A stretch of 64,000 nt of DNA from Mangrovihabitans endophyticus (GTDB taxonomy: Bacteria; Actinomycetota; Actinomycetes; Mycobacteriales; Micromonosporaceae), in assembly GCF_014646155.1 (NCBI RefSeq), contig NZ_BMMX01000008.1, positions 62,001 to 126,000 of the forward strand, in the 5' to 3' direction. Made by a program: the position numbers and the translations under genes. Under the pieces are notes generated by a model, which did not search any database, was not told the DNA's origin, and was given only the letters and a program-made list of their open reading frames with translations. Positions within the stretch are counted from its first letter, which is position 1. Every line of letters begins with the position of its first letter. Shown here one piece after another: positions 24,335 to 33,531 of this stretch.

Positions 24335-24544
24335 GTGGGAGTGAAGCCGATTCGACTCATGGGCGCGCACGAGATCCGCATCCGCCTCGGCGGTGTCAGC
24401 CGGCAGCGCGCATACCAGATCACCAGCCGCGCGGACTTTCCGAAGCCGGTCGCCGACCTGGCCCAGGGCAAGGTGTGGGCGACCGATGACGTGGAGGCAT
24501 GGATGCGAGTCCATCGCCGTGACCTGGATGACACCGAGGACTGA
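24335..24544 (+). CDS. small AlpA/MerR-like helix-turn-helix protein
   Basis: 69-residue DNA-binding protein of the AlpA/excisionase-like kind: LMGAHEIRIRLGGVSRQRAYQITSR (HTH with a Val-Ser turn), FPKPVADLAQGKVWATDDVEAWMRVHRRD (wing with the Pro-containing loop and the WxxDDVEAW signature). Such proteins regulate or excise mobile elements, but also occur as free-standing regulators in actinomycetes. GTG 24335 follows TACGGT by seven bases; GTG 24341 is an alternative. No integrase or attachment site lies beside it, so a mobile role is not shown. Divergent from GPP34 and convergent with dprA. Confidence 0.75.
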   Translation: MGVKPIRLMGAHEIRIRLGGVSRQRAYQITSRADFPKPVADLAQGKVWATDDVEAWMRVHRRDLDDTED

Positions 24545-24577
24545 ACCGCCACGACCGGGACCGACTCGATGATGACG

Positions 24578-24607
24578 CCCCGGCCCCGGCCCCGGCCCCG
24601 GCCCCGG
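24578..24607. repeat. (CCCCGG)5 hexanucleotide array
   Basis: Five perfect CCCCGG units between the stops of the AlpA-like gene and dprA. Read on the minus strand, the dprA 3' untranslated RNA would carry five GGGG runs separated by CC, which can fold as a G-quadruplex. It continues as GCGCCGGCGCCG. Confidence 0.85.
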
Positions 24608-24618
24608 CGCCGGCGCCG

Positions 24619-25824
24619 TCATCGGTCGGCGCCGGGTGCGGTGCGACCCGGCCTGGCCAGCGAGAATCGTCCGTCCCGCCGCTCCACCAGGCCGGCCGCC
24701 TCCAACAGGGACAGCCGTCGCAGAACCGTGCGCAGGCTCATGCCGGCCGAGGCCGCCAGTTCCTCCGGGCCGGCCGCACCGCGGGCGGGGATCGCCTCCA
24801 GGAGCACGGCGGAGTCCTCGTCCAGCAGGTCGCGCCGATGTTCCGGGCCGCGTGGCCGGGGCGCCAGGTGGTCGCCGATGCGGCCGATCTCGTCCAGCGC
24901 CTCCGGCAGGCCGGTGATCAGGCGCGTCTGCGGCGATTCCCGGAGGAGCTGGTGGCATCCGACCGACATGGCGGAGGTGACCGGGCCGGGCACCACCATG
25001 GCGATCCGGTTCAGTGCGGTCACCCGTCCCATGGTCTGGGTGGCGCCGCTGCGCGCGGCGGCCTCCACCACGATCGTGCCGCGGGTGGCCGCGGCGATGA
25101 CCCGGTTGCGGATCAGGAACCGATGCCGCAACGGCTCCGCTCCCGGCGGCCATTCGCTGATCAGCAGGCCGTCGTCCAGCACGCGCTCGAAGAGCGACGT
25201 GTTGCCCGCCGGGTAGGGCCGGTCGACGCCGCAGGCCAGCACCGCCACGGTCGGCCGCCCGGCGGCGAGGGCGCCGCGATGGGCCGCCGAGTCGATGCCG
25301 AAGGCACCGCCGGAGACGACGGTCCAGTCCCGCTCGGCGAGGCCATAGGACAAGTCGGTGGTGACATGGATCCCGTAGCCGGTCGCCGCCCGCGCCCCGA
25401 CGATCGCCACCGAGCGGTGCAGAAGATGGTCGACCGGCGGATCGCCGCGCACCCACAGGCACAGCGGCGGCCGGGTGTTGCGATCGATCTGCCGCCTGCT
25501 GTCCAGCTCCAGCGTGGCGAGCACGTCCACGCCGGCCGGCCACTCCGCATCGGCCGGCGTGACGAGCCGGGCGCCGACCCGCTCCGCGCGGGCCAGCGCC
25601 CGTTCGGCCTCGCGCCGCGGATCGTGGTCGGCGCAGCGGGAGATCACCGCCGCGCGTAGCGAGGACTCCGGGAAATCGCCGGCAGATAGCTGCCGCAATG
25701 TGGCCACGGCACCGGCCGACTGGACCATGGTCCAGACCGTCCGGTTGCCCGGTTCGGCGAGCCAGGTGAGCGCGACGCGGGCGACGCGGTCCTCGGCGCC
25801 GGTCCGATCCTCGGCCGGAGTCAC
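24619..25824 (-). CDS. dprA: DNA-processing protein DprA
   Basis: Loads RecA onto incoming single-stranded DNA in natural transformation. 401 residues. N-terminal SAM-like part, then the Rossmann-like core SVAIVGARAATGYGIHVTTDLSYGL (~190-215) with VVSGGAFGIDSAAHRGAL, VAVLACGVDRPYPAGN, LISEWPPGAEPLRHRFLIRNRVIA and VVVEAAARSGATQTMG-type motif, ending in a winged helix (AVLLEAIPARGAAGPEELAASAGMSLRTVLRRLSLLE). GTG 25824 overlaps the comM stop (GTGA) and is supported by VTPAEDRTGAEDRVARVALTWL, whereas the frame further upstream is only a shadow of comM. Third gene of yraN-comM-dprA. Confidence 0.94.
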   Translation of the reverse strand: MTPAEDRTGAEDRVARVALTWLAEPGNRTVWTMVQSAGAVATLRQLSAGDFPESSLRAAVISRCADHDPRREAERALARAERVGARLVTPADAEWPAGVDVLATLELDSRRQIDRNTRPPLCLWVRGDPPVDHLLHRSVAIVGARAATGYGIHVTTDLSYGLAERDWTVVSGGAFGIDSAAHRGALAAGRPTVAVLACGVDRPYPAGNTSLFERVLDDGLLISEWPPGAEPLRHRFLIRNRVIAAATRGTIVVEAAARSGATQTMGRVTALNRIAMVVPGPVTSAMSVGCHQLLRESPQTRLITGLPEALDEIGRIGDHLAPRPRGPEHRRDLLDEDSAVLLEAIPARGAAGPEELAASAGMSLRTVLRRLSLLEAAGLVERRDGRFSLARPGRTAPGADR

Positions 25825-27341
25825 CGGGCCGCCCCCAGTCGCAACTGCCGGGACTCGTGCACATCCGCCGCCCCGGGCCGGTCGCGGCCGTCCAAATCGG
25901 CGATTGTCCAGGCCATTCGTAGGATCCGGTCGTACCCGCGCGCCGACAACGCCCCACGGTCCAGGCTGGTGCGCAGCGCGGAGGTGTCCCGGGCGGGCAG
26001 CCGCCACGGTGGTCGGCGCAGATGCGGCCCGGGCACCTGCGCGTTGGTCTGCCAGCCGTGACCGGCCCAGCGCCGGGCGGCCGCGGCTCGCGCGACGGCG
26101 ACCCGGGCGGCGACCAGCGCGGACGACTCGGCGGTCACCGGTGCGGTCATCAAGGCGGCGGCGCTGAGCGGATCGAGCCGCACCTGGATGTCGATGCGGT
26201 CCAGCAGCGGACCGGAGATCTTGCCGAGGTAGCGGCGCCGCGCCTGCGGTGAGCATTGGCAGTGCTGGTCACCGGCCGGGGACGCGCACGGGCAAGGATT
26301 CGCGGCGGCCACCATCTGCACCCGCGCCGGATATTCGGTGGTGCCGCGGGCGCGGCCCAGGACCACCCGCCCGCTTTCCAGCGGCTGGCGCAGGGCCTGC
26401 AGGGTCGCCGCGGCCATCTCCGGCGCCTCGTCCAGGAAGAGCACGCCGTGATGGGCCAGGGAGAGTGCCCCGGGTCGGGCCAGGCCGGAGCCGCCCCCGA
26501 TCAGGGAGGCCATGCTGGCGCTGTGGTGGGGCGCCTGGAACGGCGGACGGCGCACCAGCGCGCCGTCCGGGCTCAGCACACCGGCGATGGAATGCAGGGC
26601 GGTGACCTCCAGCGCGGCGGCGTCATCCAGCGCGGGCAGCAGCGACGGCAGCCGCTCGGCGAGCATGGTCTTGCCGGCGCCGGGCGGACCGATCAACGCG
26701 ATGTGGTGCCCGCCGGCCGCCGCCACCTCGATCGCGAACCGTCCCATCTGCTGCCCGGCGACGTCGGCCAGGTCCGGGCCGGCCGGCGCGGCGAGCGGCT
26801 CCGCGGCCGGCGGCTCGAGCAGGGCCGCCGCGCCGTGGGCGAAGGCGATCAGGCGGCGCAGCGTGTCGACGGCCCGCACGGTGATGCCGGGCACGATGGC
26901 GGCCTCCCGCGCGTTCCCCAGCGGCACGACCACCCGGGCGATCCCGGCGCGGGCCGCGGTGGCGACCATCGGGAGCACGCCGCGAACGGATCGGACCGCG
27001 CCGTCGAGGCCGAGTTCGCCCAGCACGACGCTGTCGCGCAGCGGGTCCGCCGGGAGCTCGCCGGCGCCGGTGAGCAACGCACAGGCGATGGCAAGATCGA
27101 ATCCGCTGCCCTGTTTCGGCATGGTGGCGGGCAGCAGGTTGACGGTGACCCGGCGGTTCGGCCAGCGCTGGCCGGAATTGACCACGGCGGCGCGAACCCG
27201 GTCGCGCGCCTCGTGCAGCGCCGCGTCCGGCAGTCCGGTCAGCACCAGGGTGGGCAGGCCGGCCGAGATGTCCGCCTCCACCTCGATCACCCGGCCGGTC
27301 ACGCCGACCAGGCCGACGCACAGCGTCCGCGCATAGCTCAT
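25821..27341 (-). CDS. comM: ComM/YifB-type AAA+ Mg-chelatase-like helicase
   Basis: Hexameric branch-migration helicase acting on recombination intermediates during DNA uptake. 506 residues. N-terminal Lon-like fold (VEVEADISAGLPTLVLTGLPDAALHEARDRVRAAVVNSG), Walker A GPPGAGKTMLAERLPSLLP, Walker B GVLFLDEAPEM, the zinc-binding CPCASPAGDQHCQCSP cluster and sensor region ISGPLLDRIDIQVRL. ATG 27341 (MSYARTLCVGLVG) is one base after the yraN stop. All catalytic motifs are intact. Confidence 0.95.
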   Translation of the reverse strand: MSYARTLCVGLVGVTGRVIEVEADISAGLPTLVLTGLPDAALHEARDRVRAAVVNSGQRWPNRRVTVNLLPATMPKQGSGFDLAIACALLTGAGELPADPLRDSVVLGELGLDGAVRSVRGVLPMVATAARAGIARVVVPLGNAREAAIVPGITVRAVDTLRRLIAFAHGAAALLEPPAAEPLAAPAGPDLADVAGQQMGRFAIEVAAAGGHHIALIGPPGAGKTMLAERLPSLLPALDDAAALEVTALHSIAGVLSPDGALVRRPPFQAPHHSASMASLIGGGSGLARPGALSLAHHGVLFLDEAPEMAAATLQALRQPLESGRVVLGRARGTTEYPARVQMVAAANPCPCASPAGDQHCQCSPQARRRYLGKISGPLLDRIDIQVRLDPLSAAALMTAPVTAESSALVAARVAVARAAAARRWAGHGWQTNAQVPGPHLRRPPWRLPARDTSALRTSLDRGALSARGYDRILRMAWTIADLDGRDRPGAADVHESRQLRLGAAR

Positions 27342-27342
27342 C

Positions 27343-27702
27343 TCAGAACGCCGCCCGCAGATGTTCCACGACGGCGGCGCCGCGCGGTTGGGGGAGTACC
27401 GCGACGACGTCGAACCGCACGTCGCGGGGCCGCACGGCACTCTGTGCGAGCCACCGCGCCGCCAGCACTCGCAGCCGCCGCACCTTGGCCTGGCCGATCG
27501 CCTCGGCCGGCGTCCCGTGGGTGCCGCCACGCCGGGTCTTGACTTCGCAGAAGACCACGTCGTCGCCGTCTCGCAGGATCAGGTCGATCTCGCCCTCCCG
27601 GCATCGCCAGTTGCGGGCCAGCACCACCAGGCCCTGGTCAACCAGGTGCCGCTCGGCCAGTCGTTCGCCGTACGCGCCCACGGCTTGTCGTTCCGTCGTC
27701 AT
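27343..27702 (-). CDS. yraN: YraN/UPF0102 endonuclease-like protein
   Basis: 119-residue UPF0102 protein with the PD-(D/E)xK-type core: GAYGERLAERHLVDQGLVVLARNWRCREGEIDLILRDGDDVVFCEVKTRRG, holding the conserved GE-ID ... EVK residues. Role in DNA processing is presumed from the fold and from its place ahead of comM and dprA. ATG 27702; the leader has AGGGTG eleven bases upstream. Confidence 0.93.
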   Translation of the reverse strand: MTTERQAVGAYGERLAERHLVDQGLVVLARNWRCREGEIDLILRDGDDVVFCEVKTRRGGTHGTPAEAIGQAKVRRLRVLAARWLAQSAVRPRDVRFDVVAVLPQPRGAAVVEHLRAAF

Positions 27703-27834
27703 GGGTCGACACCCTGACCGAGATTTGGCTACGTTGCGCGTTGTCCTGTGGACGGAGAGCTACTGTGGATAAACACTGGATCACCCGGGCGGTGTGATAG
27801 TGGTCCAACGGTGGCGTGTTGCCATCCAGTCACC

Positions 27835-27840
27835 TACCGT
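27835..27840 (+). promoter_or_regulatory. -10 box of a leaderless promoter
   Basis: TACCGT ends eight bases before GTG 27849. Supports this start over in-frame codons further upstream. Confidence 0.5.
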
Positions 27841-27848
27841 GCGAATCC

Positions 27849-28661
27849 GTGGATGGACACCGCCGCTACGCCGACGACTCCGAGCCGAGCTGGTACTCGG
27901 GCCAACGGTCGTACGAGAGCCGCGAGGGGCAAAAAAGCCCGAACCCCTACGATTCGGGCGTGCACGAGCGTCCCAGTGGGGCGTTCCGGCTGCCCGAGCA
28001 GCGTCCGGGGGACACCGGATACGCGTCCTCGCCGTACTCGGCGCCCGATCCGGTGTCGTCGACCGGGAGCCACACGCTGCCCGACGCCGAATCGCGCTCC
28101 GGCGCGGCGCACGAATCGGTCCGGCTGCCGGTGCGCGGTCCGGAATACCCGGCGGTCCGGCCCGGCGCCACCTCGCTGGCCGACGCGCCACCGGCCGGCG
28201 CCGGCACCGCGTCGTACGGGCCGGCCTCCGCGCCGATCTCCAGCAGCCCCGCCTCGGGCATGCCGGCCAGCCGTCCGGTCTCGGCCGGACCGGGCATGTC
28301 CGCGCCGAACGCCTACAACGAGCCGACCGGCCTGGTGCCACCGGTGGGCGCGCGGACCGGCGACAGCGTCTACCGCACCCGCCGCTCCGCCTCGTCGGTG
28401 CTGGTGGCGATCGGCGTGGCGCTGCTGATGGTGCCCACCGTCATGCTGCTCGTGCACGCGACCTTCGGCGACGACATCTCCGCGCGCGGAGTGGTCCCCG
28501 CGGTGCTGCTCACCCTGGGGCTGCCGCTGACCGGCACCGGGTTGTTCGCCCTCGCCGGCGGCGGGCGGCCGGTGGGTCGCGAGGCGTGGCTGCGTCCCCC
28601 GGTCGCATACCTGCCGGTGGGCCTGCTGTTGCTGCTCGCCGCCGGGCTGGCCGTCGCCTGA
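27849..28661 (+). CDS. Pro/Ser-rich protein with three C-terminal membrane helices
   Basis: 270-residue protein I do not recognise. Residues 1-~175 are low-complexity and hydrophilic, rich in Ser, Pro, Gly and Tyr (YSGQRSYESREGQ, SSPYSAPDPVSSTG), presumably disordered and cytoplasmic. The end carries three hydrophobic helices (~182-203, ~213-236, ~251-270) separated by short charged loops. No catalytic motif. Divergent from yraN and 336 bases before rpsB. The start is set by the conserved-looking basic opening VDGHRRYADD and the TACCGT box. Confidence 0.75.
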   Translation: MDGHRRYADDSEPSWYSGQRSYESREGQKSPNPYDSGVHERPSGAFRLPEQRPGDTGYASSPYSAPDPVSSTGSHTLPDAESRSGAAHESVRLPVRGPEYPAVRPGATSLADAPPAGAGTASYGPASAPISSSPASGMPASRPVSAGPGMSAPNAYNEPTGLVPPVGARTGDSVYRTRRSASSVLVAIGVALLMVPTVMLLVHATFGDDISARGVVPAVLLTLGLPLTGTGLFALAGGGRPVGREAWLRPPVAYLPVGLLLLLAAGLAVA

Positions 28662-28997
28662 GGGTTCGTGACGCGGGCCCGCTGGGCGGTTCGGCGCCGG
28701 CGTGCGATGGCCGGTCGCAAGATGCGGATCGGCCGGGAGCGGTGCCGAGGGCCGCAGGGCGTATGCTGGTGCACGGCGACCGTCTCGTGCGGTCGACCTC
28801 GCGTGCCCTCTGCCGGAGCCCGCGGCGTTCGCTGTGATCGATGATTCGTCGTCGTGGCCAGCGGCTCGCCGCGTCGGTCGGCAGCGGCGGCCCTCCCTGG
28901 TCCCGGCTGTCCGGGTCCACCTACGGCCGACGACCGGGCACCAGGACGCCCACCACCGGTGGACGTGACAACCAGGGACCCATAGGAGCAACCCACC
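28662..28997 (+). promoter_or_regulatory. rpsB upstream region and long leader
   Basis: 336 bases without a gene. A -10 box TATGCT at 28762-28767 would give a leader of about 220 bases to rpsB. The leader folds locally (GACCG..CGGTC at 28777-28796) and ends in ATAGGAGCAACCCACC, a good ribosome site. Autoregulation by S2, known in other bacteria, is possible but no named leader motif was recognised. Confidence 0.45.
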
Positions 28998-29996
28998 ATG
29001 GCCGTCGTGACCATGCGCCAGCTACTGGAGAGCGGTGTCCACTTCGGGCACCAGACCCGGCGCTGGAACCCCAAGATGAAGCGCTTCATCCTCACCGAGC
29101 GCAACGGCATCTACATCATCGACCTGCGCCAGACCCTCGATTACATCGAGAAGGCGTACTCCTTCGTGCGCGGCACCGTGGCCGAGGGCGGTTTCATCCT
29201 GTTCGTCGGCACCAAGAAGCAGGCGCAGGCGGCCATCTCCGAGCAGGCCACCCGGGTCGGTCAGCCGTACGTCAACCACCGCTGGCTGGGTGGCATGCTG
29301 ACCAACTTCCAGACGGTGTACAAGCGCCTGCAGCGGATGAAGGAGCTTGAGGCGCTCGGTGACCTGAGCGGCACCGCCGCGGGCTACACCAAGAAGGAGA
29401 CCCTGCAACTGTCCCGCGAGAAGGTCAAGCTCACCAAGACCCTGGGCGGCCTGCGGGACATGACCAAGGTCCCGTCGGCGATCTGGGTGGTCGACACCAA
29501 GAAGGAGCACATCGCCGTCGATGAGGCCCGCAAGCTGGGCATTCCGGTCATCGCGGTGCTCGACACCAACTGTGACCCGGACGAGGTGGACTTCCCCATC
29601 CCGGGCAACGACGACGCGATCCGCTCGGCCGAGATGCTGACCAAGATCGTCGCCAGTGCCGTCGCCGAGGGCCTGATCGCCCGCTCCGGCCGCAACCGCT
29701 CGGACGCCGACGCGAAGCCGGAGGCGACCGCGGTGGCCGAGGGCGAGCCGCTGCCCGAATGGGAGCGCGACCTCTACGAGGGCGCGGAGAAGAAGACGGC
29801 GGACGACAAGGCCGCCGAAGCGCCCGCCGCCGAAGCACCGGCCACCGAGGCGCCCGCCACCGAGGCACCGGCCGCCGAGGCGCCTGCCACCGAAGCGCCG
29901 GCCGCAGAGGCGCCCGCCGCAGAGGCGAAGGCCACCGAGGCGAAGGCCGCGGACGACAAGGCGACCACCGAGCCCGTGGCCAGCGCCGCCGAGTAA
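28998..29996 (+). CDS. rpsB: 30S ribosomal protein S2 with repetitive Ala/Pro/Glu tail
   Basis: S2, needed late in 30S assembly and for S1 docking. The core (residues 1-~255) is typical: [63 protein letters not shown]. The remaining ~75 residues are built from near-repeats of APAAE and APATE (codons ~275-315, DNA 29818-29955) with an Ala/Lys end, making 332 residues against ~240 in E. coli. SD AGGAG; ATG 28998. Followed at 36 bases by tsf. Confidence 0.97.
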   Translation: MAVVTMRQLLESGVHFGHQTRRWNPKMKRFILTERNGIYIIDLRQTLDYIEKAYSFVRGTVAEGGFILFVGTKKQAQAAISEQATRVGQPYVNHRWLGGMLTNFQTVYKRLQRMKELEALGDLSGTAAGYTKKETLQLSREKVKLTKTLGGLRDMTKVPSAIWVVDTKKEHIAVDEARKLGIPVIAVLDTNCDPDEVDFPIPGNDDAIRSAEMLTKIVASAVAEGLIARSGRNRSDADAKPEATAVAEGEPLPEWERDLYEGAEKKTADDKAAEAPAAEAPATEAPATEAPAAEAPATEAPAAEAPAAEAKATEAKAADDKATTEPVASAAE

Positions 29997-30032
29997 TCCG
30001 AGAAGTCCCGACACACGCAGCGAGAGAGAGTC

Positions 30033-30863
30033 ATGGCCAACTACACCGCCGCGGACGTGAAGAAGCTCCGCGACCTCACCGGCGCCGGCATGATGGACTG
30101 CAAGAAGGCGCTTGAGGAATCCGACGGTGACTTCGACAAGGCCGTCGAGTTCCTGCGCATCAAGGGCGCCAAGGACGTGGGCAAGCGCGCCGGGCGCACC
30201 GCCGCCAACGGCATCGTGGCGCACTCCGGCGCGGCGTTGCTCGAGCTGAACTGCGAGACCGACTTCGTGGCCAAGACGCCCGACTTCGTGGCGCTGGGCC
30301 AGCAACTGGTCGAGCACGGCGCGCAGACGAAGGCGGCGGACGCCGCCGCGCTGCAGGCGTCCACGCTGCCGGACGGCAAGACCGTTGCCGACACCGTGCA
30401 GGACTTCTCCGCCAAGATCGGCGAGAAGATCGTGGTCAACCGTTACGTCGAGCTTGCCGGCGACGTGGCGGTCTACCTGCACCGCAAGGCTCAGGACCTG
30501 CCGCCGCAGGTCGGTGTGCTGGTGCAGTACACCGGCAAGTCGGACGAGGCGGCGCTGTCCGACGCGCGGGCCATCGGCATGCAGATCGCCGCGATGCGGC
30601 CGAAGTTCCTGCGGCGCGAGGACGTTTCCGCCGAGACCGTGGAGTCGGAGCGCCGGATCGCCGAGCAGACGGCCCGCGAGGAAGGCAAGCCGGAGCAGGC
30701 GCTGCCGAAGATCATCGAGGGTCGGGTGAACTCCTTCTTCAAGGACTTCGTCCTGCTTGAGCAGCCGTCGGTCACCGACAACAAGAAGACGGTCAAGCAG
30801 GTGCTCGCCGAGGCGGGCATCGAGGTGACTCGCTTCGTCCGCTTCGAGGTCGGCCAGGAGTAG
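30033..30863 (+). CDS. tsf: elongation factor Ts
   Basis: Guanine-nucleotide exchange factor for EF-Tu. 276 residues. N-terminal UBA-like domain [26 protein letters not shown], core with [10 protein letters not shown], and the C-terminal part VGVLVQYTG and FVRFEVGQE. Purine-rich GAGAGAG before the ATG. Standard rpsB-tsf pair; a hairpin follows at 30946. Confidence 0.97.
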   Translation: MANYTAADVKKLRDLTGAGMMDCKKALEESDGDFDKAVEFLRIKGAKDVGKRAGRTAANGIVAHSGAALLELNCETDFVAKTPDFVALGQQLVEHGAQTKAADAAALQASTLPDGKTVADTVQDFSAKIGEKIVVNRYVELAGDVAVYLHRKAQDLPPQVGVLVQYTGKSDEAALSDARAIGMQIAAMRPKFLRREDVSAETVESERRIAEQTAREEGKPEQALPKIIEGRVNSFFKDFVLLEQPSVTDNKKTVKQVLAEAGIEVTRFVRFEVGQE

Positions 30864-30945
30864 GCCGGCCCGGCCGCGCGCGCCAGCGTCGGCCAACAGC
30901 ATGAGGTCGGCGGCGGGGCTCCGTCCCGGCCGGCAGATATGGAAC

Positions 30946-30980
30946 GGGAGGCCGGTGCGCGATTCTGCGTCCGGCCTCTC
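30946..30980 (+). terminator. hairpin after tsf
   Basis: GAGGCCGG (30948-30955) / CCGGCCTC (30971-30978) with a 15-base loop, extended by G-U and G-C pairs. No U-tract. Separates rpsB-tsf from pyrH-frr. Confidence 0.55.
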
Positions 30981-30987
30981 CGTCACA

Positions 30988-30993
30988 TAGGGT
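30988..30993 (+). promoter_or_regulatory. candidate -10 box for the pyrH operon
   Basis: TAGGGT about 32 bases before the pyrH ATG; a conventional leader with GAAGGGAAAGGCGGG would follow. Confidence 0.4.
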
Positions 30994-31025
30994 CTCTCCA
31001 GACGCCGAAGGGAAAGGCGGGTCTC

Positions 31026-31784
31026 ATGACGATGGTGACCGAGCAGGCGGCTCGGGTCGATGAGCCGGCGCCGCCGGTGCGTCCTCGCCGGGTGGTGCTC
31101 AAGCTCTCCGGTGAGGTCTTCGGCGGCGGCCAGGTCGGCGTCGACCCGGATGTGGTGCAGGGCCTGGCTCGTCAGATCGCCGCGGTGATCCGGCATGGTG
31201 TGCAGGTCGCCGTGGTGGTCGGCGGCGGCAACTTCTTCCGCGGCGCCGAGTTGCAGAAGCGCGGCATGGACCGCTCCCGAGCCGACTACATGGGCATGCT
31301 CGGCACCGTGATGAACTGCCTGGCACTGCAGGACTTCCTGGAGAAGGAAGGCATCGAGACGCGGGTGCAGACCGCGATCACGATGGCCCAGGTCGCCGAG
31401 CCGTACATCCCGCTCCGGGCGATCCGGCACTTGGAGAAGGGCCGCGTTGTGATCTTCGGCGCCGGTGCCGGGATGCCGTATTTCTCCACCGACACGGTCA
31501 CCGCGCAGCGCGCCCTGGAGATCCATGCGGACCTGGTGCTGATGAGCAAGAACGGCGTCGACGGTGTCTACACCGCAGATCCCCGCACCGACCCGGCGGC
31601 TCGCAAGCTGGACACGATCACCTTCGCCGGTGTGCTGCAGCAGGGTCTGCGCGTCGCCGATCAGGCCGCCTTCAGCCTGTGCCAGGAGAACGACCTGCCG
31701 ATGCTGGTCTTCGGCGCCCAGGGGGATGACACCATCGTCCGGGCCGTCCGGGGCGAGAAGATCGGCACATTGATCACCGCCTGA
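31026..31784 (+). CDS. pyrH: UMP kinase
   Basis: Phosphorylates UMP to UDP; amino-acid-kinase fold hexamer without a Walker motif. 252 residues from ATG 31026 (ATG 31032 also possible). [15 protein letters not shown] (~22-36), [11 protein letters not shown] (~62-72), [36 protein letters not shown] (~168-187). Neighbour order pyrH-frr-cdsA is conserved. Confidence 0.96.
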   Translation: MTMVTEQAARVDEPAPPVRPRRVVLKLSGEVFGGGQVGVDPDVVQGLARQIAAVIRHGVQVAVVVGGGNFFRGAELQKRGMDRSRADYMGMLGTVMNCLALQDFLEKEGIETRVQTAITMAQVAEPYIPLRAIRHLEKGRVVIFGAGAGMPYFSTDTVTAQRALEIHADLVLMSKNGVDGVYTADPRTDPAARKLDTITFAGVLQQGLRVADQAAFSLCQENDLPMLVFGAQGDDTIVRAVRGEKIGTLITA

Positions 31785-31835
31785 GCCGAGTCAGTCCAGG
31801 GAACATACGAGAGAAGCTAGGAGGCGACGGAGCAG

Positions 31836-32393
31836 GTGATCGACGAGACCCTCTTCGAGGCCGAAGAGAAGATGGAGAGTGCGGTCGAGCACGCCAAGGA
31901 GGAGTTCGCCGCGATCCGTACGGGACGCGCTACGCCGGCGATGTTCTCGAAGATCGTCGTCGACTACTACGGTGCGCCGACCCCCGTGACGCAGATGGCG
32001 TCGATCGGGATCCCGGAGCCTCGCATGGTGATCGTGAAGCCGTACGACACGACCCAGCTCGGCACCATCGAGCGGGCGATCCGCGACTCCGACCTGGGCG
32101 TCAACCCCAACAACGAGGGCACACAACTGCGCATCCACTTGCCGCAGATGACCGAGGAGCGCCGCCGTGAAATGATCAAGGTGGCGCGGGGCAAGGCGGA
32201 GGAGAGCCGCGTGGCCATCCGCAACGTGCGGCGTAAGGCGAAGGAACAACTGGACCGGATGGTCAAGGACGGCGACGCCGGCGAGGACGAGGGCCGCCGC
32301 GCCGAGAAAGAGCTCGACGACACCACGCATCGCTATGTGTCGGTGGTCGACGAGCTGGTCAAGCACAAGGAAGCCGAGCTGCTCGAGGTCTGA
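31836..32393 (+). CDS. frr: ribosome recycling factor
   Basis: Splits post-termination ribosomes with EF-G. 185 residues, family length. [47 protein letters not shown]-type motif [26 protein letters not shown], and the C-terminal three-helix-bundle strand with [19 protein letters not shown] start after AGGAGG about ten bases upstream. Stop overlaps the cdsA ATG (TGATG). Confidence 0.97.
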   Translation: MIDETLFEAEEKMESAVEHAKEEFAAIRTGRATPAMFSKIVVDYYGAPTPVTQMASIGIPEPRMVIVKPYDTTQLGTIERAIRDSDLGVNPNNEGTQLRIHLPQMTEERRREMIKVARGKAEESRVAIRNVRRKAKEQLDRMVKDGDAGEDEGRRAEKELDDTTHRYVSVVDELVKHKEAELLEV

Positions 32394-33487
32394 TGTCCTA
32401 CCTCGATCCCCGTGCCGGGCACACCGGCGGTGACGGCGCCGACGCGTCGGCGCCGTATTTTCCCGACGATTCCGTGCCCGGCCGCGGGGACCAACGGCGA
32501 CCCACGTCGCTGGAGGACTACGGCTCCGCGGGCACGGATGCTCCCGACGTCCCGGTCGGCGGCGAACCGGTGTGGGACATGCCCACCGCCACCACCTCGA
32601 CCGCTCAGGCGGAGTGGGAGGCGGCCGTCGGTAAGCGCGTACGGGGAAAGCGGCGCGCCGGCGACCGGACCAAGAGCCGCGCGGGGCGGAATCTGCCCGC
32701 CGCGATCGCGGTCGGTGTCAGTCTGGGCCTGGTCATCATCGCCTCCCTGTTCATCTGGAAACCCGCCTTCCTCGGCGTGATCGCGCTGGCCACCTCGGTG
32801 GGTATCTGGGAGACGGCACGTGCACTCCGGGTCACCGGCGCCGCGCCGCCGCTGGTGCCGCTCCTCACCGGCGGCCTGCTGATGACCGCGCTCACCCAGT
32901 ACGCCGGTGCCGACGGCCTGCTGCTCGGCTTGGCGGCGACGGTGCTCGCCGCGGTCGTCTGGCGCTTGGCGGACGGCCCGGCAGCGTTGCGTCGCGACCT
33001 CACGTCCATCGTGCTGATCGCCGTCTACGTCCCGTTCCTGCTGGGCTTCGGCGTGCTGCTGGTGGAGCCCGCGGACGGCGCGATCCGGGTGGTGGGCGGC
33101 GTCCTGGCGGTGGTGCTGTCGGACACCGGAGGCTACGCCGCGGGCGTCTTCCTCGGCTCGCACCCGATGGCCCCGAAGATCAGCCCGAAGAAGTCCTGGG
33201 AGGGCTTCGGCGGCTCAGTGGTCGCCGCGGCGCTCGGCAGCGCGGTCTTCCTGTCCGTGACCTCCCTGCACGTCCCGTTCTCCTGGGGTCTGCTGTTCGG
33301 CGCGGTGATCTCCGCCGTCGCGGTGGTCGGCGACCTCGCGGAATCGATGCTCAAGCGCGACCTGAAGATCAAGGACATGAGCCGCCTGCTGCCCGGCCAC
33401 GGCGGTTTGATGGACCGGCTGGACTCCATCCTGTTCGCGGTGCCGACCGCGTTCCTGCTGCTCTCGTTGCTGGCTCCGCCGGGGTGA
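32393..33487 (+). CDS. cdsA: phosphatidate cytidylyltransferase (CDP-DAG synthase)
   Basis: Membrane enzyme making CDP-diacylglycerol from phosphatidate and CTP. 364 residues: a ~95-residue hydrophilic, disordered N-terminal lead, longer than in E. coli, then about eight helices. The family signature is complete: [29 protein letters not shown], and [28 protein letters not shown] with the catalytic acidic residues. Start overlaps the frr stop. Confidence 0.95.
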   Translation: MSYLDPRAGHTGGDGADASAPYFPDDSVPGRGDQRRPTSLEDYGSAGTDAPDVPVGGEPVWDMPTATTSTAQAEWEAAVGKRVRGKRRAGDRTKSRAGRNLPAAIAVGVSLGLVIIASLFIWKPAFLGVIALATSVGIWETARALRVTGAAPPLVPLLTGGLLMTALTQYAGADGLLLGLAATVLAAVVWRLADGPAALRRDLTSIVLIAVYVPFLLGFGVLLVEPADGAIRVVGGVLAVVLSDTGGYAAGVFLGSHPMAPKISPKKSWEGFGGSVVAAALGSAVFLSVTSLHVPFSWGLLFGAVISAVAVVGDLAESMLKRDLKIKDMSRLLPGHGGLMDRLDSILFAVPTAFLLLSLLAPPG

Positions 33488-33531
33488 GCGATGCGTCAAT
33501 CGATACGGCGGCGTGGAAGACTGGACCGGCC

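Noticed and set aside
24335-24544. Excisionase of an integrated element
   Set aside because: No integrase, replication gene or flanking direct repeat was seen; only the HTH call is supported.
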